Counted from the first letter of the stretch, positions 21,409 to 31,400 are shown. The stretch: DNA of 64,000 nucleotides from Cohnella sp. SGD-V74 (GCF_003001675.1 NZ_PVYW01000014.1:1-64000), one strand, 5' to 3'. Program-made: numbers and translations. The notes: generated from the letters alone by a model not told the origin.

Positions 21409-21573
21409 ATGCTGTATTGGACATTTGTTTTCTTGATGGTCGCGATCGTGGCCGCCGTTTTCGGTTTCGGAGGAATCGTCAGCGCGGCGGCGGGAATCGC
21501 CAAAATCCTGTTTTTTATCTTCCTGATCCTGTTCATCGTCTCCTTGTTCACCGGCCGGCGCGGAAGAATCTAG
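21409..21573 (+). CDS. Small membrane protein, DUF1328 family
   Basis: 54 residues with two transmembrane helices (LYWTFVFLMVAIVAAVFGFGG and ILFFIFLILFIVSLF) and a basic tail GRRGRI. The pattern of a Gly/Ala turn (GFGGIVSAAAGIAKI) is that of the DUF1328/YtjA family, which is often stress-induced. AAAGGAGG lies eight bases before the ATG. It is read divergently from the YtxG-like operon and followed at some distance by a terminator. Confidence 0.8.
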   Translation: MLYWTFVFLMVAIVAAVFGFGGIVSAAAGIAKILFFIFLILFIVSLFTGRRGRI

Positions 21574-21910
21574 ACGCGTTCGGCGCCGCCTCGGTCGGAC
21601 AAGCAATCTGGATAATAGTTGCAGGAAGTGCCTTTTTCAGGTAAAGTAGGCTGTAGCACTAGGTCAACTCCCTTCATTCCATCCGTCCGGCCGACGGGGT
21701 GAATCTTTCTTTCTAATGCGGCAACTTTACTTTCTCTAATCACGATAATCGTCTTTCCAACGGATATGGACGCCTCCCTGCGCTTGATGCGAATCGGGGG
21801 CGTCTTTCTATTTTCTCAGGGAGGTGATTGAGGACGCGGCGATTGCGTTAATAGGTTGACAGTTGACCCTGCGGGGGGAACTCATCAATTCAACGGAGGT
21901 TGATCCTATC
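21574..21910 (+). other. Intergenic region, 337 bp
   Basis: Contains the terminator at 21769-21816 and, closer to the next gene, GGGAGGTGATTG (21819-21832), a near-complete anti-16S match. That is followed by a TTG-started frame of only seven codons (possible leader peptide or coincidence). A TTGACA occurs near 21857 without a good -10. I recognise no riboswitch. Confidence 0.4.
21769..21816 (+). terminator. Rho-independent terminator
   Basis: GACGCCTCCC at 21769-21778 pairs with GGGGGCGTC at 21795-21803 across a 16-base loop, followed by TTTCTATTTTC. It closes the DUF1328 transcript. Confidence 0.6.
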
Positions 21911-22954
21911 ATGAAAGCTTTACTTCTCGCCGGAGGTTTGGGAACCAGGCTTCGCCCCTTGACGGAACATCTTCCGAAGCCTATGGCACTTGTCGGAAAC
22001 CGGCCATGGCTCGAGCATCTTCTCCTGCACTACAAAGAGCAGGGCGTGAATGAATTCGTAATCGCCGTAAAGCATTACCGGGAGCTCATCGAGAGCTATT
22101 TGGGAGACGGCTCCAAATACGGGGTCCGCATCGATTATTCGGTGGAAAAAGAGCTGTTGGGAACGGCCGGTGCGATTAAAAACGCGGAGCGTCTGCTGAG
22201 CGACCGTTTTGTCGTCGTTAACGCGGACATTATTCATCAGGTCAATCTGACGGCGGCTTTACGCTACCATGAGGAGCACGGAGGAGCGGTGACGATCTGT
22301 CTGACCGAGGTGGAGGATCCTTCCCACTACGGCGTCGTCGAACAGACGGACGGCGGGCGGATCGTCCGGTTTACCGAAAAACCGAAAAAAGAAGAAGCAC
22401 CGTCAAATCGGATTAATGCCGGCATATACATTATGGAGCGGAGAGCGCTCGACTTCGTGCCCGCGGGCAAAGTCGTATCGATAGAGAAAGAAACGTTCCC
22501 CCTGTTGATCGACAACGGCAGCGGGGTATACGGCCATCCCATCGGAGGGTACTGGATGGACATGGGTACCAAGGAGCGCTATCGCCAGCTCCATTGGGAC
22601 CTGCTCGACCGCCGCTTCCCGCTGCGCATCGACGGCAAAGAAATGGAGGATAAGAGCATCTGGCTCGGAGACAATGTCCGCGTCGGCCAAGGCGTCCTGT
22701 TCATCCCCCCCGTCATGATCGGGGACGACGTCACGATCGGCGACCGGGCGATTATCGGGCCATACGCGGTCGTAGGCAAGGGAAGCCGTATCGGCAAACA
22801 AGTCCGGCTGGCCAATTCCATCCTGTGGGATCGCTGCAAAATCCGCGCCGGCGCCCAGCTCAACGAATGCATTTTCGGGACGGCCATGCAGGCCGGTCCG
22901 CACATTTTGCACGAAGCGGTATGCAATCGCAATTTGGAGGTGCAACGCCGATGA
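21911..22954 (+). CDS. Sugar-1-phosphate nucleotidyltransferase (mannose-1-P guanylyltransferase-like)
   Basis: Makes an NDP-sugar from NTP and a sugar-1-phosphate. In 347 residues the N-terminal nucleotidyltransferase domain has LLAGGLGTRLRPLTEHLPKP (5-24), the substrate loop with GTAGAI and the metal Asp in VVNADII. The C-terminal part (about 255-340) is a left-handed beta-helix of hexapeptides (IGDDVTIGDRAIIGPYAVVG). The start at 21911 has GGAGG upstream. First gene of a three-gene coupled operon; the GDP-mannose prediction is by family resemblance only. Confidence 0.83.
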   Translation: MKALLLAGGLGTRLRPLTEHLPKPMALVGNRPWLEHLLLHYKEQGVNEFVIAVKHYRELIESYLGDGSKYGVRIDYSVEKELLGTAGAIKNAERLLSDRFVVVNADIIHQVNLTAALRYHEEHGGAVTICLTEVEDPSHYGVVEQTDGGRIVRFTEKPKKEEAPSNRINAGIYIMERRALDFVPAGKVVSIEKETFPLLIDNGSGVYGHPIGGYWMDMGTKERYRQLHWDLLDRRFPLRIDGKEMEDKSIWLGDNVRVGQGVLFIPPVMIGDDVTIGDRAIIGPYAVVGKGSRIGKQVRLANSILWDRCKIRAGAQLNECIFGTAMQAGPHILHEAVCNRNLEVQRR

Positions 22955-24132
22955 ACCCACGTCCGCCCCAGATCGCCTACGTCAGCACTTACGTTCCCAA
23001 AAAATGCGGCCTGGCCACTTACACCCACCATCTGAGAGAAGCCATTTTCCATGCCAAAGGTTCCCGTTCACCGGACCCCGTCCTCACGATGTGCAATCCG
23101 GACGAACAGGACGATTACCGCGAAACGTGGATGCTTCCGATCATCAAGCAGGAGGTCGACGATTACGTCAGGGCCGCGGAGTTGATCAATCAAAGCTCCG
23201 TGGACATCGTCTCCTTGCAGCACGAGTTCGGCATTTTCGGAGGGGAGGCCGGCTCCCATCTGCTGGAGTTTCTGCGCCGGCTGAAGAAGCCTGTCGTCAC
23301 GACTTTCCATACCGTATTCGAGCAGCCCGTCGAGCCCTATGCTCCAGTGCAACGGGAGATCGCCCGCTGGAGCGATCATCTGCTCGTCATGAACCGCAAA
23401 GGACTCGGCTATCTGCAGGACAACTTCGGCATTCCTCTCGACAAAATGACGTTCATCCCGCACGGAACCCCGGTTCCGAACAATGCCGACCGCGCGAAGG
23501 TGCGCAGGGAAGCCGGCTGGGATAATCGCAAGGTGCTGTTTACGTTCGGCCTGCTCGGCCGCGGCAAAGGCATCGAACTGATTCTCCGCTCCATGGCGAC
23601 AGCCGTGCAAGCCGTTCCCGAGCTGCTCTACGTAATCGCCGGGCAGACGCATCCGGAGGTGCGCAAACACGAGGGGGAGGCTTACCGCGAAGAGCTGAAG
23701 ACGCTGATCCGGCATCTCGGATTGGAGCATCACGTCCAATGGATCGACCGCTACTTGCCGGAAGACGAACTTGTGTCGCTCATCTCCGCTTGCGATCTGT
23801 ACGTTACGCCCTATCCCGGCATGAGCCAGATTACGAGCGGCACGCTCGCTTACGCGGCCGGGCTGGGCCGGCCGATCCTGTCGACGCCTTACGTCTACGC
23901 CCGCGATCTGGTGCAGGGCCGGGAGGAGATGCTGCTTCCTTTCGGGGACGCGGACGCTTGGAGCGCCAAGCTGATCGAAGTATTTACTTATCCGGGCATG
24001 CTGGCGAACTGGGAGCGCCAGATCTCGGAAATCGGGCGAAGCATGCATTGGCCGCATGTGGGGGCGCAGCATTTGCGGCTATTCCAGCGCATCATGACGG
24101 AGCAGAGGGACAAAATCGCCGATGTCGTCTAG
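22951..24132 (+). CDS. Family 4 glycosyltransferase (GT-B fold)
   Basis: Cytoplasmic GT of 393 residues that would use the sugar nucleotide made by the preceding gene. The N-domain begins QIAYVSTYVPKKCGLATYTHHL with the glycine loop for the acceptor; the C-domain carries FTFGLLGRGKGIELILRSM and the donor-binding PYPGMSQITSGTLAYAAGLGRPI segment. The ATG overlaps the previous stop (ATGA), with GGAGGT nine bases upstream. There are no membrane segments. Confidence 0.85.
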   Translation: MNPRPPQIAYVSTYVPKKCGLATYTHHLREAIFHAKGSRSPDPVLTMCNPDEQDDYRETWMLPIIKQEVDDYVRAAELINQSSVDIVSLQHEFGIFGGEAGSHLLEFLRRLKKPVVTTFHTVFEQPVEPYAPVQREIARWSDHLLVMNRKGLGYLQDNFGIPLDKMTFIPHGTPVPNNADRAKVRREAGWDNRKVLFTFGLLGRGKGIELILRSMATAVQAVPELLYVIAGQTHPEVRKHEGEAYREELKTLIRHLGLEHHVQWIDRYLPEDELVSLISACDLYVTPYPGMSQITSGTLAYAAGLGRPILSTPYVYARDLVQGREEMLLPFGDADAWSAKLIEVFTYPGMLANWERQISEIGRSMHWPHVGAQHLRLFQRIMTEQRDKIADVV

Positions 24133-25381
24133 TTCGACGAGCCAAAGGGCGTTCGCGTTCCGCCAGGCGCCGCTTCCTTCCTTCGCCCACCTGCGCCGCC
24201 TGACGGACGACACCGGACTGCTCGAACACGCCCTGGGCCGCGTTCCCCGGAGGCGGGAAGGCTACACGACCGACGACAACGCGAGAGCGCTGTGGACGGC
24301 GACGGAATGGCTGTCGTTCGGGGAAAAGACGATCGGGGAGGAAAACGCGCGGGAATTGGAACGGCTGGCCGACGTCTATCTGGCGTTCATGCTGTGGGCG
24401 CAAGAGGACAACGGCTGGTTCCTGAACAACTTCGCCTATGACCGGACGCTGGAGCCGGAGGAAACTTCCCACGATTGCCAGGGACGCTCGATCTGGGCTT
24501 GCGCCGACGCCTGGATCCGGCTGTCCGGCCCCCGCCGGGAGACGGCCCGGACGATCTTCGAGCGCACGCTGCCCACGTTCGGCGGGATCGACTCCCTGCG
24601 CGGGCAGGCGTTCGCGATGGCGTCGTGCGCCCATGTGCTCCAGGCGTCGCAGGAAGGCGCGATCGACCTGCCGCTCGACGTCAAGAGCGAGCTCCAGCAC
24701 CATCTGACGCGGCTGGAGGCGGTGCTGTGCCGGGCGTACCGCGACTTCTCCGTCGCCTCCTGGCGCTGGTTCGAGCCGGCGATGACCTACAGCAACGGCG
24801 TGCTGCCGTGGGCGATGCTCCGCACGTACCGGTTCACGCGGCGGCCGGAGACGTACCGGGTCGGCACGGAAAGCCTCCTGTTTCTCGTCGAGGCGATGAC
24901 CGCCGAGGAAGGCTGGCTGCGGCCGATCGGCAACGAGGGCTGGTGCACCAACGATTCGGACGCGGTCAGCCGCTGGGACCAGCAGCCGCTCGAGATGTTC
25001 AAGCTGGCGCTGGCGCTGCGGGAAGCGACGGTGGCGGATCGCCTGGCCGAGCATGAGAACAGCCGGCTCGTCGGCAGCGCGCGCGGCCACGGAGCCGGCG
25101 ATTCGCCAGCGGACCGCGGCGGGATCCGGCCCGCGGTGTTGGGCCGTTCCGCGCTGGAGGAGGGCTTCGCTCTCGGAGGGCGACAGCGCTGCAGCTACGC
25201 CGCGCTGCGCGACCTGTGCCGGGACTGGTTCTACGGCGCCAACGACCTGCGCGTTCCCGTCGCCGATCCCGAGGACGGAAGCTGCTGCGACGGCCTTACC
25301 CCGTACGGCCCGAACATCAATTGCGGCGCGGAAGCCGCTCTGTCGTATTTGATGACGGAGGCTCTCTGCCTCCGGAAGTAA
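24122..25381 (+). CDS. Alpha/alpha-barrel (six-hairpin glycosidase-like) protein
   Basis: A 419-residue soluble protein that overlaps the GT4 gene by 11 bases. The repeated helical-hairpin pattern with aromatic/acidic loop motifs (GYTTDDNARALWTA at 47-60, FLNNFAYDRTL, TYSNGVLPWAMLRTYR, CTNDSDAVSRWDQQPLE, GLTPYGPNINCGAEAALSYL) is that of (alpha/alpha)6 barrel carbohydrate enzymes. It often accompanies GT4 and nucleotidyltransferase genes of this type. Whether it hydrolyses, phosphorolyses or only binds a mannoside is unknown. Very GC-rich codon use compared with the first two genes. Confidence 0.65.
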   Translation: MSSSSTSQRAFAFRQAPLPSFAHLRRLTDDTGLLEHALGRVPRRREGYTTDDNARALWTATEWLSFGEKTIGEENARELERLADVYLAFMLWAQEDNGWFLNNFAYDRTLEPEETSHDCQGRSIWACADAWIRLSGPRRETARTIFERTLPTFGGIDSLRGQAFAMASCAHVLQASQEGAIDLPLDVKSELQHHLTRLEAVLCRAYRDFSVASWRWFEPAMTYSNGVLPWAMLRTYRFTRRPETYRVGTESLLFLVEAMTAEEGWLRPIGNEGWCTNDSDAVSRWDQQPLEMFKLALALREATVADRLAEHENSRLVGSARGHGAGDSPADRGGIRPAVLGRSALEEGFALGGRQRCSYAALRDLCRDWFYGANDLRVPVADPEDGSCCDGLTPYGPNINCGAEAALSYLMTEALCLRK

Positions 25382-25384
25382 AAA

Positions 25385-25436
25385 AACAAGCATCGCGATT
25401 CGCCGTTTCCGGCGGGTTGCGATGCTTGTTTCTTTG
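25385..25436 (+). terminator. Rho-independent terminator of the sugar operon
   Basis: AACAAGCATCGC (25385-25396) pairs with GCGATGCTTGTT (25419-25430), with an inner CGCCG/CGGCG extension, followed by TCTTT. It starts four bases after the stop. Confidence 0.8.
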
Positions 25437-25456
25437 CAGCTGGCCGGTTGGCCGGG

Positions 25457-25908
25457 CAGCATTGGGATGACGTTGCTCGATTTTTTCGAACATTGCCCCC
25501 CGTTTGAGCGCCATTTGGGAGTCGTTACTCGATTTTTTCGAACATTGCCCCCCGTTTGAGCGCCATTTGGGAGTCGTTACTCGATTTTTTCGAACATTGC
25601 CCTCCGTTTGAGCGCCATTTGGGAGTCGTTACTCGATTTTTTCGAACATTGCCCTCCGTTTGAGCACCATTTGGGAGTCGTTACTCGATTTTTTCGAGCA
25701 TTGCCCTCCGTTTCGCCGCCATTGGGGAGACGTTACTCGATTTTTTCGAGCATTGCCCTCCGTTTTGGCGCTATTGGGGAGGAGTTAGTCGATTCTTTCG
25801 AACAATGCCATCCATTTGGGTGCCGTTGGAGAGTCGTTACTCGATTTTTTCGAACATTGCCCCCCGTTTAGGCGCCGTCGGGGAGTCGTTACTCGATTTT
25901 TTCGAACA
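25457..25908. repeat. 52-bp tandem repeat array, nine copies
   Basis: The anchor TCGATTTTTTCGA (or a one- or two-base variant) occurs at 25477, 25529, 25581, 25633, 25685, 25737, 25789, 25841 and 25893, exactly every 52 bp. The whole unit is conserved (anchor, AACATTGCCC, CCGTTTGAGCGCCA, TTTGGGAGTCGTTAC). Copies 1-4 are nearly identical; copies 5-7 diverge. The anchor can form a 4-bp stem around a T5 loop. 52 is not a multiple of three, and the frames seen across it are by-products of the repeat. Confidence 0.95.
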
Positions 25909-25985
25909 ACCGGTTCCTGTGAAAATCCTCACCGGACTTATGTTCATCTACGTAAATGGGTTATCCGCATCTTTTTGAGAGAGGC

Positions 25986-27386
25986 TTATCGTTTCGCGCC
26001 TCGGAGCTTGTCCAACGCTTCCCGGAAGTCGTCCGGAAGCGGAGCGCTCACCTGCTGCTTATCACCCGTCCACGGATGCTGCCAGATGAGCCGCTCGCCG
26101 TGCAGCGCCTGTCGGGAAATAACGGTCCGCTTGCCGCCGTACAGTCCGTCACCGGCCAGCGGATGGTTGATCGACGACAGATGGACGCGAATCTGATGCG
26201 TGCGCCCCGTCTCCAGATGCAGACGCACGAGCGTATGATCCACGAATCGCTCGACGACCTCGTAGTGGGTCACCGCAGGATCGCCCGTCTCGCTGACACG
26301 ACGGCGCGTGGAGTGGTGGCGGTCCTGGCCGATCGGCTTGTCGATCTTGCCTTTGTTCCCTTCCACTCCTCCTTCGGCTAGCGCCACATAGACGCGCCCG
26401 ATCGTTTTCTCGCGCATCCCTTTATCATACTGATACTGGGCGAATTCGTTTTTGGCGTACAGCACCGGCCCCGTCGTATCCTTGTCGATGCGGTGCACGT
26501 GGCGTACGCGCAAATCCTGCCCCGTCATCTCGTAATACGCGGCGACCGCATGGGCGAGCGTCTTACGCTGCCCTTTCTCGCTCGGATGTACCTCGAGGCC
26601 CGCCGGCTTGTTGACGACAAGTGTGAACTCGTCCTCGTACAGGATGTTGAGCTCCATCCAATCCGACGGATAATCCCGCTGTTCACGCGGAAACAGATGC
26701 AGCCGCAGGTTGGTTCCCTGCAGCAGACAGCCCCGGTTCTGCACCAGCTTGGAGAACAACTTGGGCGGCAGCGGCAAATGCTTCGCGACGACCGCGAGCG
26801 GCGCGCCCGCCAAAGCGTCCGGCAGCCGAATGTCCATCCACTCGCCTTTGATACGTCCCATGCCGAGCAAAGCCTGCTGCCCACCGCCGCGCACGGCGGC
26901 TCCCGGTGCGGCAGCCGCTCCTGTGCGCCTTGCGCCGGAATTGCGCTCAGCCGTACGTGCTGCCCGATCGCCAACTCCGATGCCCGCCCCCGTCTCCGCC
27001 CTCAGGTTGCGGCCGGACCTGCTCCCCTGACTTACGGCCTTCGACACACGCTCATCACGCCCTGGACTTGCCGCTCTGGCCGCGCGATCCCCGCGACCAT
27101 AGCCTTCGCCCCTCGCTGCTGGCTCGCCTCGTCCGTAGCTCCCGGCCTGCGGCGCCCGTTCGCCTCTGCGTCCTTCACCGTCCGTCCGCTTTGACACTCC
27201 ACCGCCTCGGCCTCCAACGTCCGTCCGCTTGAGCGGCGCTCCGCCGCTTCGGCCGACCGTCCCCGCTCGCCCCGCCCCGCTGCCCCGTCCGGCTCCCGAA
27301 GCTCCGCGCTCCCGCCGTCCGTGTTTTTCCTGGCCGCCGGCCGGCTTCTGCCCGCCGCGCGTCCGATTTCTTCCCGCTCCGCTCAT
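25986..27386 (-). CDS. RluA-family 23S rRNA/tRNA pseudouridine synthase with Arg/Gly-rich N-terminal extension
   Basis: Isomerises uridine in structured RNA. The catalytic half has the RluA signature HVHRIDKDTTGPVL with the catalytic Asp, LVVNKPAGLEVHP and ETGRTHQIRVHL. An S4-like region precedes it (LPLPPKLFSKLVQNRGCLLQG). Unlike normal family members of about 300 residues it has some 190 extra N-terminal residues rich in Arg, Gly and Ala with RGG/GRGD-type repeats. I chose the ATG at 27386 because GGAGG lies nine bases upstream. An internal start at MGRIKGEW would give the usual length, so the extension may not be translated. Confidence 0.8.
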   Translation of the reverse strand: MSGAGRNRTRGGQKPAGGQEKHGRRERGASGAGRGSGAGRAGTVGRSGGAPLKRTDVGGRGGGVSKRTDGEGRRGERAPQAGSYGRGEPAARGEGYGRGDRAARAASPGRDERVSKAVSQGSRSGRNLRAETGAGIGVGDRAARTAERNSGARRTGAAAAPGAAVRGGGQQALLGMGRIKGEWMDIRLPDALAGAPLAVVAKHLPLPPKLFSKLVQNRGCLLQGTNLRLHLFPREQRDYPSDWMELNILYEDEFTLVVNKPAGLEVHPSEKGQRKTLAHAVAAYYEMTGQDLRVRHVHRIDKDTTGPVLYAKNEFAQYQYDKGMREKTIGRVYVALAEGGVEGNKGKIDKPIGQDRHHSTRRRVSETGDPAVTHYEVVERFVDHTLVRLHLETGRTHQIRVHLSSINHPLAGDGLYGGKRTVISRQALHGERLIWQHPWTGDKQQVSAPLPDDFREALDKLRGAKR

Positions 27387-27646
27387 CCTGTCTTTCCTCC
27401 GATTTCTCATACGCGCCCGCTAAGCGTTGCCGGGCTTTGCCGACCAATATACGGGAACGGCCAGGCGATGTCAACCCGGCCTCTATTCCGGCAGCTGTAT
27501 CTAAATTGAAATAGAAATGTCACTCGTAGAGTAGCTTTCACGATCGTCAATTTAGGATTTTCAGTGTAAAATGGTGTTGTCTGTAAGTAATGGATACTAT
27601 CCCAATGCCTGGTGGTTACAATGGGGGAAGGAGTCTGACATAAAAG

Positions 27647-28114
27647 ATGAGCAAATTTGTTAGGAATTCAAATGGAACATGGGTTAGAATAGATGGACAA
27701 CCCATCGCTGATATTGATATTCCAGAGCTTATCGAACTTGGCTTGAAGGCTGCTTTACAACGCGAAAAACAAAGTACAAACCCCAAGTACCATAGAACAC
27801 CCGTCGAGCAAAAGTTGGCATTTGAATTTTCACAAATGTTTAAAGAGCAGGTCAGCGATTATAACAATGCAATCTATGACGAAGTGAACCTTGTTCGACA
27901 ACTCGTTTCGTCAGAAGATAAAATACTACAATGTCGCAAAGCTATCAATATCTATAAAGAAGCACAAACCTTTTGTTACAGTAAGGGTCAAGGCGGACAA
28001 ATTTATTTTGATGACATGTGGGAGCATTGTCACAACTCTAAAAATGATTGTTTTAGCTTCATCCAGAAGACTCGAGACCTTTTAACCAAACTTGAGAAGG
28101 GGAAATCCAAATGA
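27647..28114 (+). CDS. Hypothetical protein of an AT-rich cassette
   Basis: A 155-residue soluble protein I do not recognise. It opens MSKFVRNSNGTWVRIDGQPI, has a helical middle and a Lys-rich helical C-terminus, and contains no membrane segment. Codon use (AAA, AAT, ATA, TTT rich) differs sharply from neighbours on both sides. Together with the overlapping next gene this points to recent horizontal acquisition. A possible AAGGAG lies 13 bases before the ATG. Confidence 0.65.
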   Translation: MSKFVRNSNGTWVRIDGQPIADIDIPELIELGLKAALQREKQSTNPKYHRTPVEQKLAFEFSQMFKEQVSDYNNAIYDEVNLVRQLVSSEDKILQCRKAINIYKEAQTFCYSKGQGGQIYFDDMWEHCHNSKNDCFSFIQKTRDLLTKLEKGKSK

Positions 28115-28413
28115 CCGATCGCGAACTGCTGGAATCAATTCTGTTGAAACTCAATCATGTAGAATCCCAAATTGAAAATGCTCGTCAAGATGCCAGTCGC
28201 GTTGAAAGCAAATTAGACTCTTTTCGTGAAGAACAGGACTTGAATAACAAGCTGCTGATCGGAGATACATCTGGAATTAAACATCACATTCGTGACCTAT
28301 CAAAGGATTCCCGCGAATTCCGTCGGGAAGTCCGCGAATGGCAGCATTCCACCAATCGGCGCATTGATAATTTGGAAGAGAAGCTGTCCGACATGCGCGA
28401 AGCATTGAAGTAA
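28111..28413 (+). CDS. Coiled-coil hypothetical protein of an AT-rich cassette
   Basis: 100 residues, almost all predicted helix with heptads (LESILLKLNHVESQIENARQ; RRIDNLEEKLSDMREAL). It resembles small phage-type helical proteins without a firm match. Its start overlaps the previous stop by ATGA, so the two are co-translated. No terminator is evident behind it. Confidence 0.7.
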   Translation: MTDRELLESILLKLNHVESQIENARQDASRVESKLDSFREEQDLNNKLLIGDTSGIKHHIRDLSKDSREFRREVREWQHSTNRRIDNLEEKLSDMREALK

Positions 28414-28482
28414 TATTATAACGGTCTCGATAAGAGAAGTCGCTTGGAACAAGCACAATCCATGCATGCTCGTCGGACAGGC

Positions 28483-31400
28483 TCAAGAATCAATCTTCAT
28501 CATCATCTCTTCCAGCAGCCGGATTCTCGCCAGCGAAGCCCGCAGCAGCCCGATTCCGATCTCCGGATACAGGCGAACAAGCCGCGTCACATCCTCACGC
28601 TGAAGCACCAGCACGCGAACATCGCCGAAAAACGCCTGCCCCGTCACCGACGAAGGCGACTCGTCAAGAGCCGACGTCGCGCCGCATACCTCTCCGGCCC
28701 CGAGCACGCCGAGCGTGCCTTCCCAGCCTGCGGCGGATACGCTCGTCAACTCGACGTTGCCTTCGATGACGACGTACATCGCCGAGTTCTTTTCTCCCCT
28801 ATGCAGCAAATAACTGCCGTCCGCGAACGTCATCTCCGTCGCCGCGCCCGCGATCAGGCCCAGTTCCTCCAGCGACAGGTCGGCGAAGAACGGGACCTTC
28901 TTCAGGAATACGACCTTGTTTAATCTGCCAAGCGCGCCCTGCTCTTCCTTCATCGCCGTTCCTTCCTCCCCTCGCCGCCATTCTCCGGCCATCTCCCGCC
29001 ACCAGTCGTCGGACGACTCCGCCGACAGCTCGACCGCCGCAGCTGCCGCTTCCGCGGTCATACTGGCCGAACGTTCCGCGTCTGCCTGCCAGCTCGCCGC
29101 CAACCTCTGCGACAGCTTGCGCACGCCGCCGATTCCTTCGGCGAGCACCTCCAAGCCTCCGCTGCGAATTTCCTCATCCTCGTCCGCCAAAGCCTTCTTC
29201 ACGGCGGCGACAACCTGCTCATCCGTCAGCCGCTCCAGAATGGCCCAGACGCCTTCGTGAATCGTCCGCTCCAAATCTCGCTGCCTGAGCGCAGCCAGCT
29301 CCGCCAAATCCGCTCGTCCCAGCACGGCGTATGCCTCGGACAACAGCGCCGACTGCGCATGGTCGGCCAACTTGTCCGCGCCCTGCTCGGCCAGCCAGCC
29401 GCGAACCTCCTCGTCCGGCAGCAGCTTTGCCAGAGCCGTGATGCAGGCGCTCCAACTTTTCGGCGCGGCGTCCGGCAGCGCTCCCTTCAGCGTATCGACA
29501 ATGCCGTCGCCCATCTCGATCAACGCCTGCACCGTAACGCGGTACAGCTCCTGATCCGCAGCCGGCAGCTTCGTGAGCAGGCCGTCAACGACCTCCGTCC
29601 GTTTCAAAACGCCAAGGCAAGCCACAGCCGCCACCCTGACCGCGGGATGCGGATCCTCCAGCAGCTCCTTTACTTCCTCTGCGAAGCGGTCCAGACGCAG
29701 CTCCGCCACAACCCGGCAGACATGGATCGAAGACTCCCCGCCTTCCTTCAGGATTCGCTCGATCACTTCGTAGCAGGCTTCGTAGCTTTGCGCGCTCTCT
29801 AACAAGTACATCGCCTTGACCGCTTCGGCCACGACCATCGGCGACCGATCAAGCAGCTTCATCCGCAAGAAGAAAAATGCCTGAGAAGGCATATGCTTCA
29901 TCAGCGCCAGCTTGCGCACGACTTCCAGACGGACGTCCGGTTCCGGGTCCTCCAGCAGCGAAGCAACCTTGGCCATCTCTTCCAAGCCCGCACCGGACAG
30001 GTCGAGCGCCTTCAGCGCGGCGATTTTCACCCGCGGGCTCTCGTCATCGATTCGGGCGAGAATTTCCGGCATGTACCGGGAATCCTTGCTCCGCCCGAGC
30101 AGGTTCAGCGCGACCTCTCTCGCTTCTTCGCCGCCGTTCCCGAGCATCGCCAGCACGGCGCCCATCGTGCGCGAGTTGCGGAAAAACTCCTTGTAGCTCT
30201 CCGCCAGCTCCTTGTCCTCCGAGAAGCTCGCCGTCTGCAAGCTGCGGACCAGTTCCTTCATATAGAGCTGTCGAACGATCCAGGCCAGGACGAACATCGC
30301 TCCGGCCCCGGCCAAGCCGAGCGCCGCCAGCTCCGCGAACCCCCAGCCGAAGCCCGTATGCAGAAACTGCAGCCCCGCTCCGAGCAAAATGCCAGCGAAC
30401 GTAGCGACGCCCTGCGCCACGTAGCGGAAGCCGTCACGCTGCTGCAAAGGCAGCATTTTGTAGAACAGCTGATAGGAAGGCTCGGCCGAATAGTAGATCA
30501 GCAAATACGTCAGCATGTAGCCCCCGGACACCGCGAGCATCGCCGCGGGAGAGCCGATCAGACTCCAGGCGGCCGCGAACGCCAGCACGTAGACGGCCGA
30601 AATGCCCGCCAGCATGCCGCTCGCTCCGAGCCACGCCATCAACCGTCCCGACACGAGCTGCAGCAGAAACGCCAGCGCGAACAGCACTGTCGTGACGACG
30701 CCGAACATTTTGCCGAAGTCGGCCTCGTTCGGATAGGCGGCGTGGGCCGTATTCAGAAACACGAACTCCATCAGAAAATACAGCGCCGGCATAATCGTCA
30801 TCATGCCGAGAACGCTGAGCAGAAACGGAGACTTCAACGTTCGCTTGAAGTAGTCCATCGACGACAGCGTCATCTGCTGGCTGTCAAGACCTCCCGCCGA
30901 TCGGAGCGCCAGCGGCACGAGATAATCCGCGATCGCTTTGCGATAGTTGTACAAAGCGGCCAACAGGAACAGCGGCCCCAGCACATAGACGATGTCCGGA
31001 CCGAGCAGCGGGCTCGCCACCTGCGTGATCACCCCGGCGACGACGCCGCCCAGCGTAGCCGCCGCCACGAAGAACGGCATCAGCCGTTTCGCCTGCTGAG
31101 TCGGGCACAAATCGACGGCAAGACTCCACAGCAAGATCGTCTGCTGCCGAACGACGAAGTTGGACGTCAGAAACAGAAACGGGTAGTAAAACCGGAAATC
31201 GATGCCGGCCGCTCTCAGTCCCAGCAGCACGATCGCGTTAAACGCCACGATGCCGATCATCAGCGAGAACATCGTCCGCATCAATCCCGGCTTCGTCATT
31301 CTGCCGGCAAGCCAGGTCATGAACCACGCTTCGAGCGGCAGAACGACCGCTTCCGCGACATAGATATAAGGAAGATACACGCTGCCGAAGCGTTGATTGA

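Noticed and set aside
21605..21720. Riboswitch upstream of the nucleotidyltransferase gene
   Set aside because: No known aptamer core could be recognised; only a terminator further downstream is clear.
25457..25908. CRISPR array
   Set aside because: The whole 52-bp unit is conserved, so there are no spacers, and no cas genes are present.
25608..26196. Small Phe/Arg-rich proteins across the tandem repeat
   Set aside because: The frame is kept open by the repeat itself; period 52 is not a codon multiple, and there is no ribosome binding site.
26906..27423. Plus-strand proline/arginine-rich frames opposite the pseudouridine synthase extension
   Set aside because: No ribosome binding sites; they mirror the Arg/Gly-rich coding strand.
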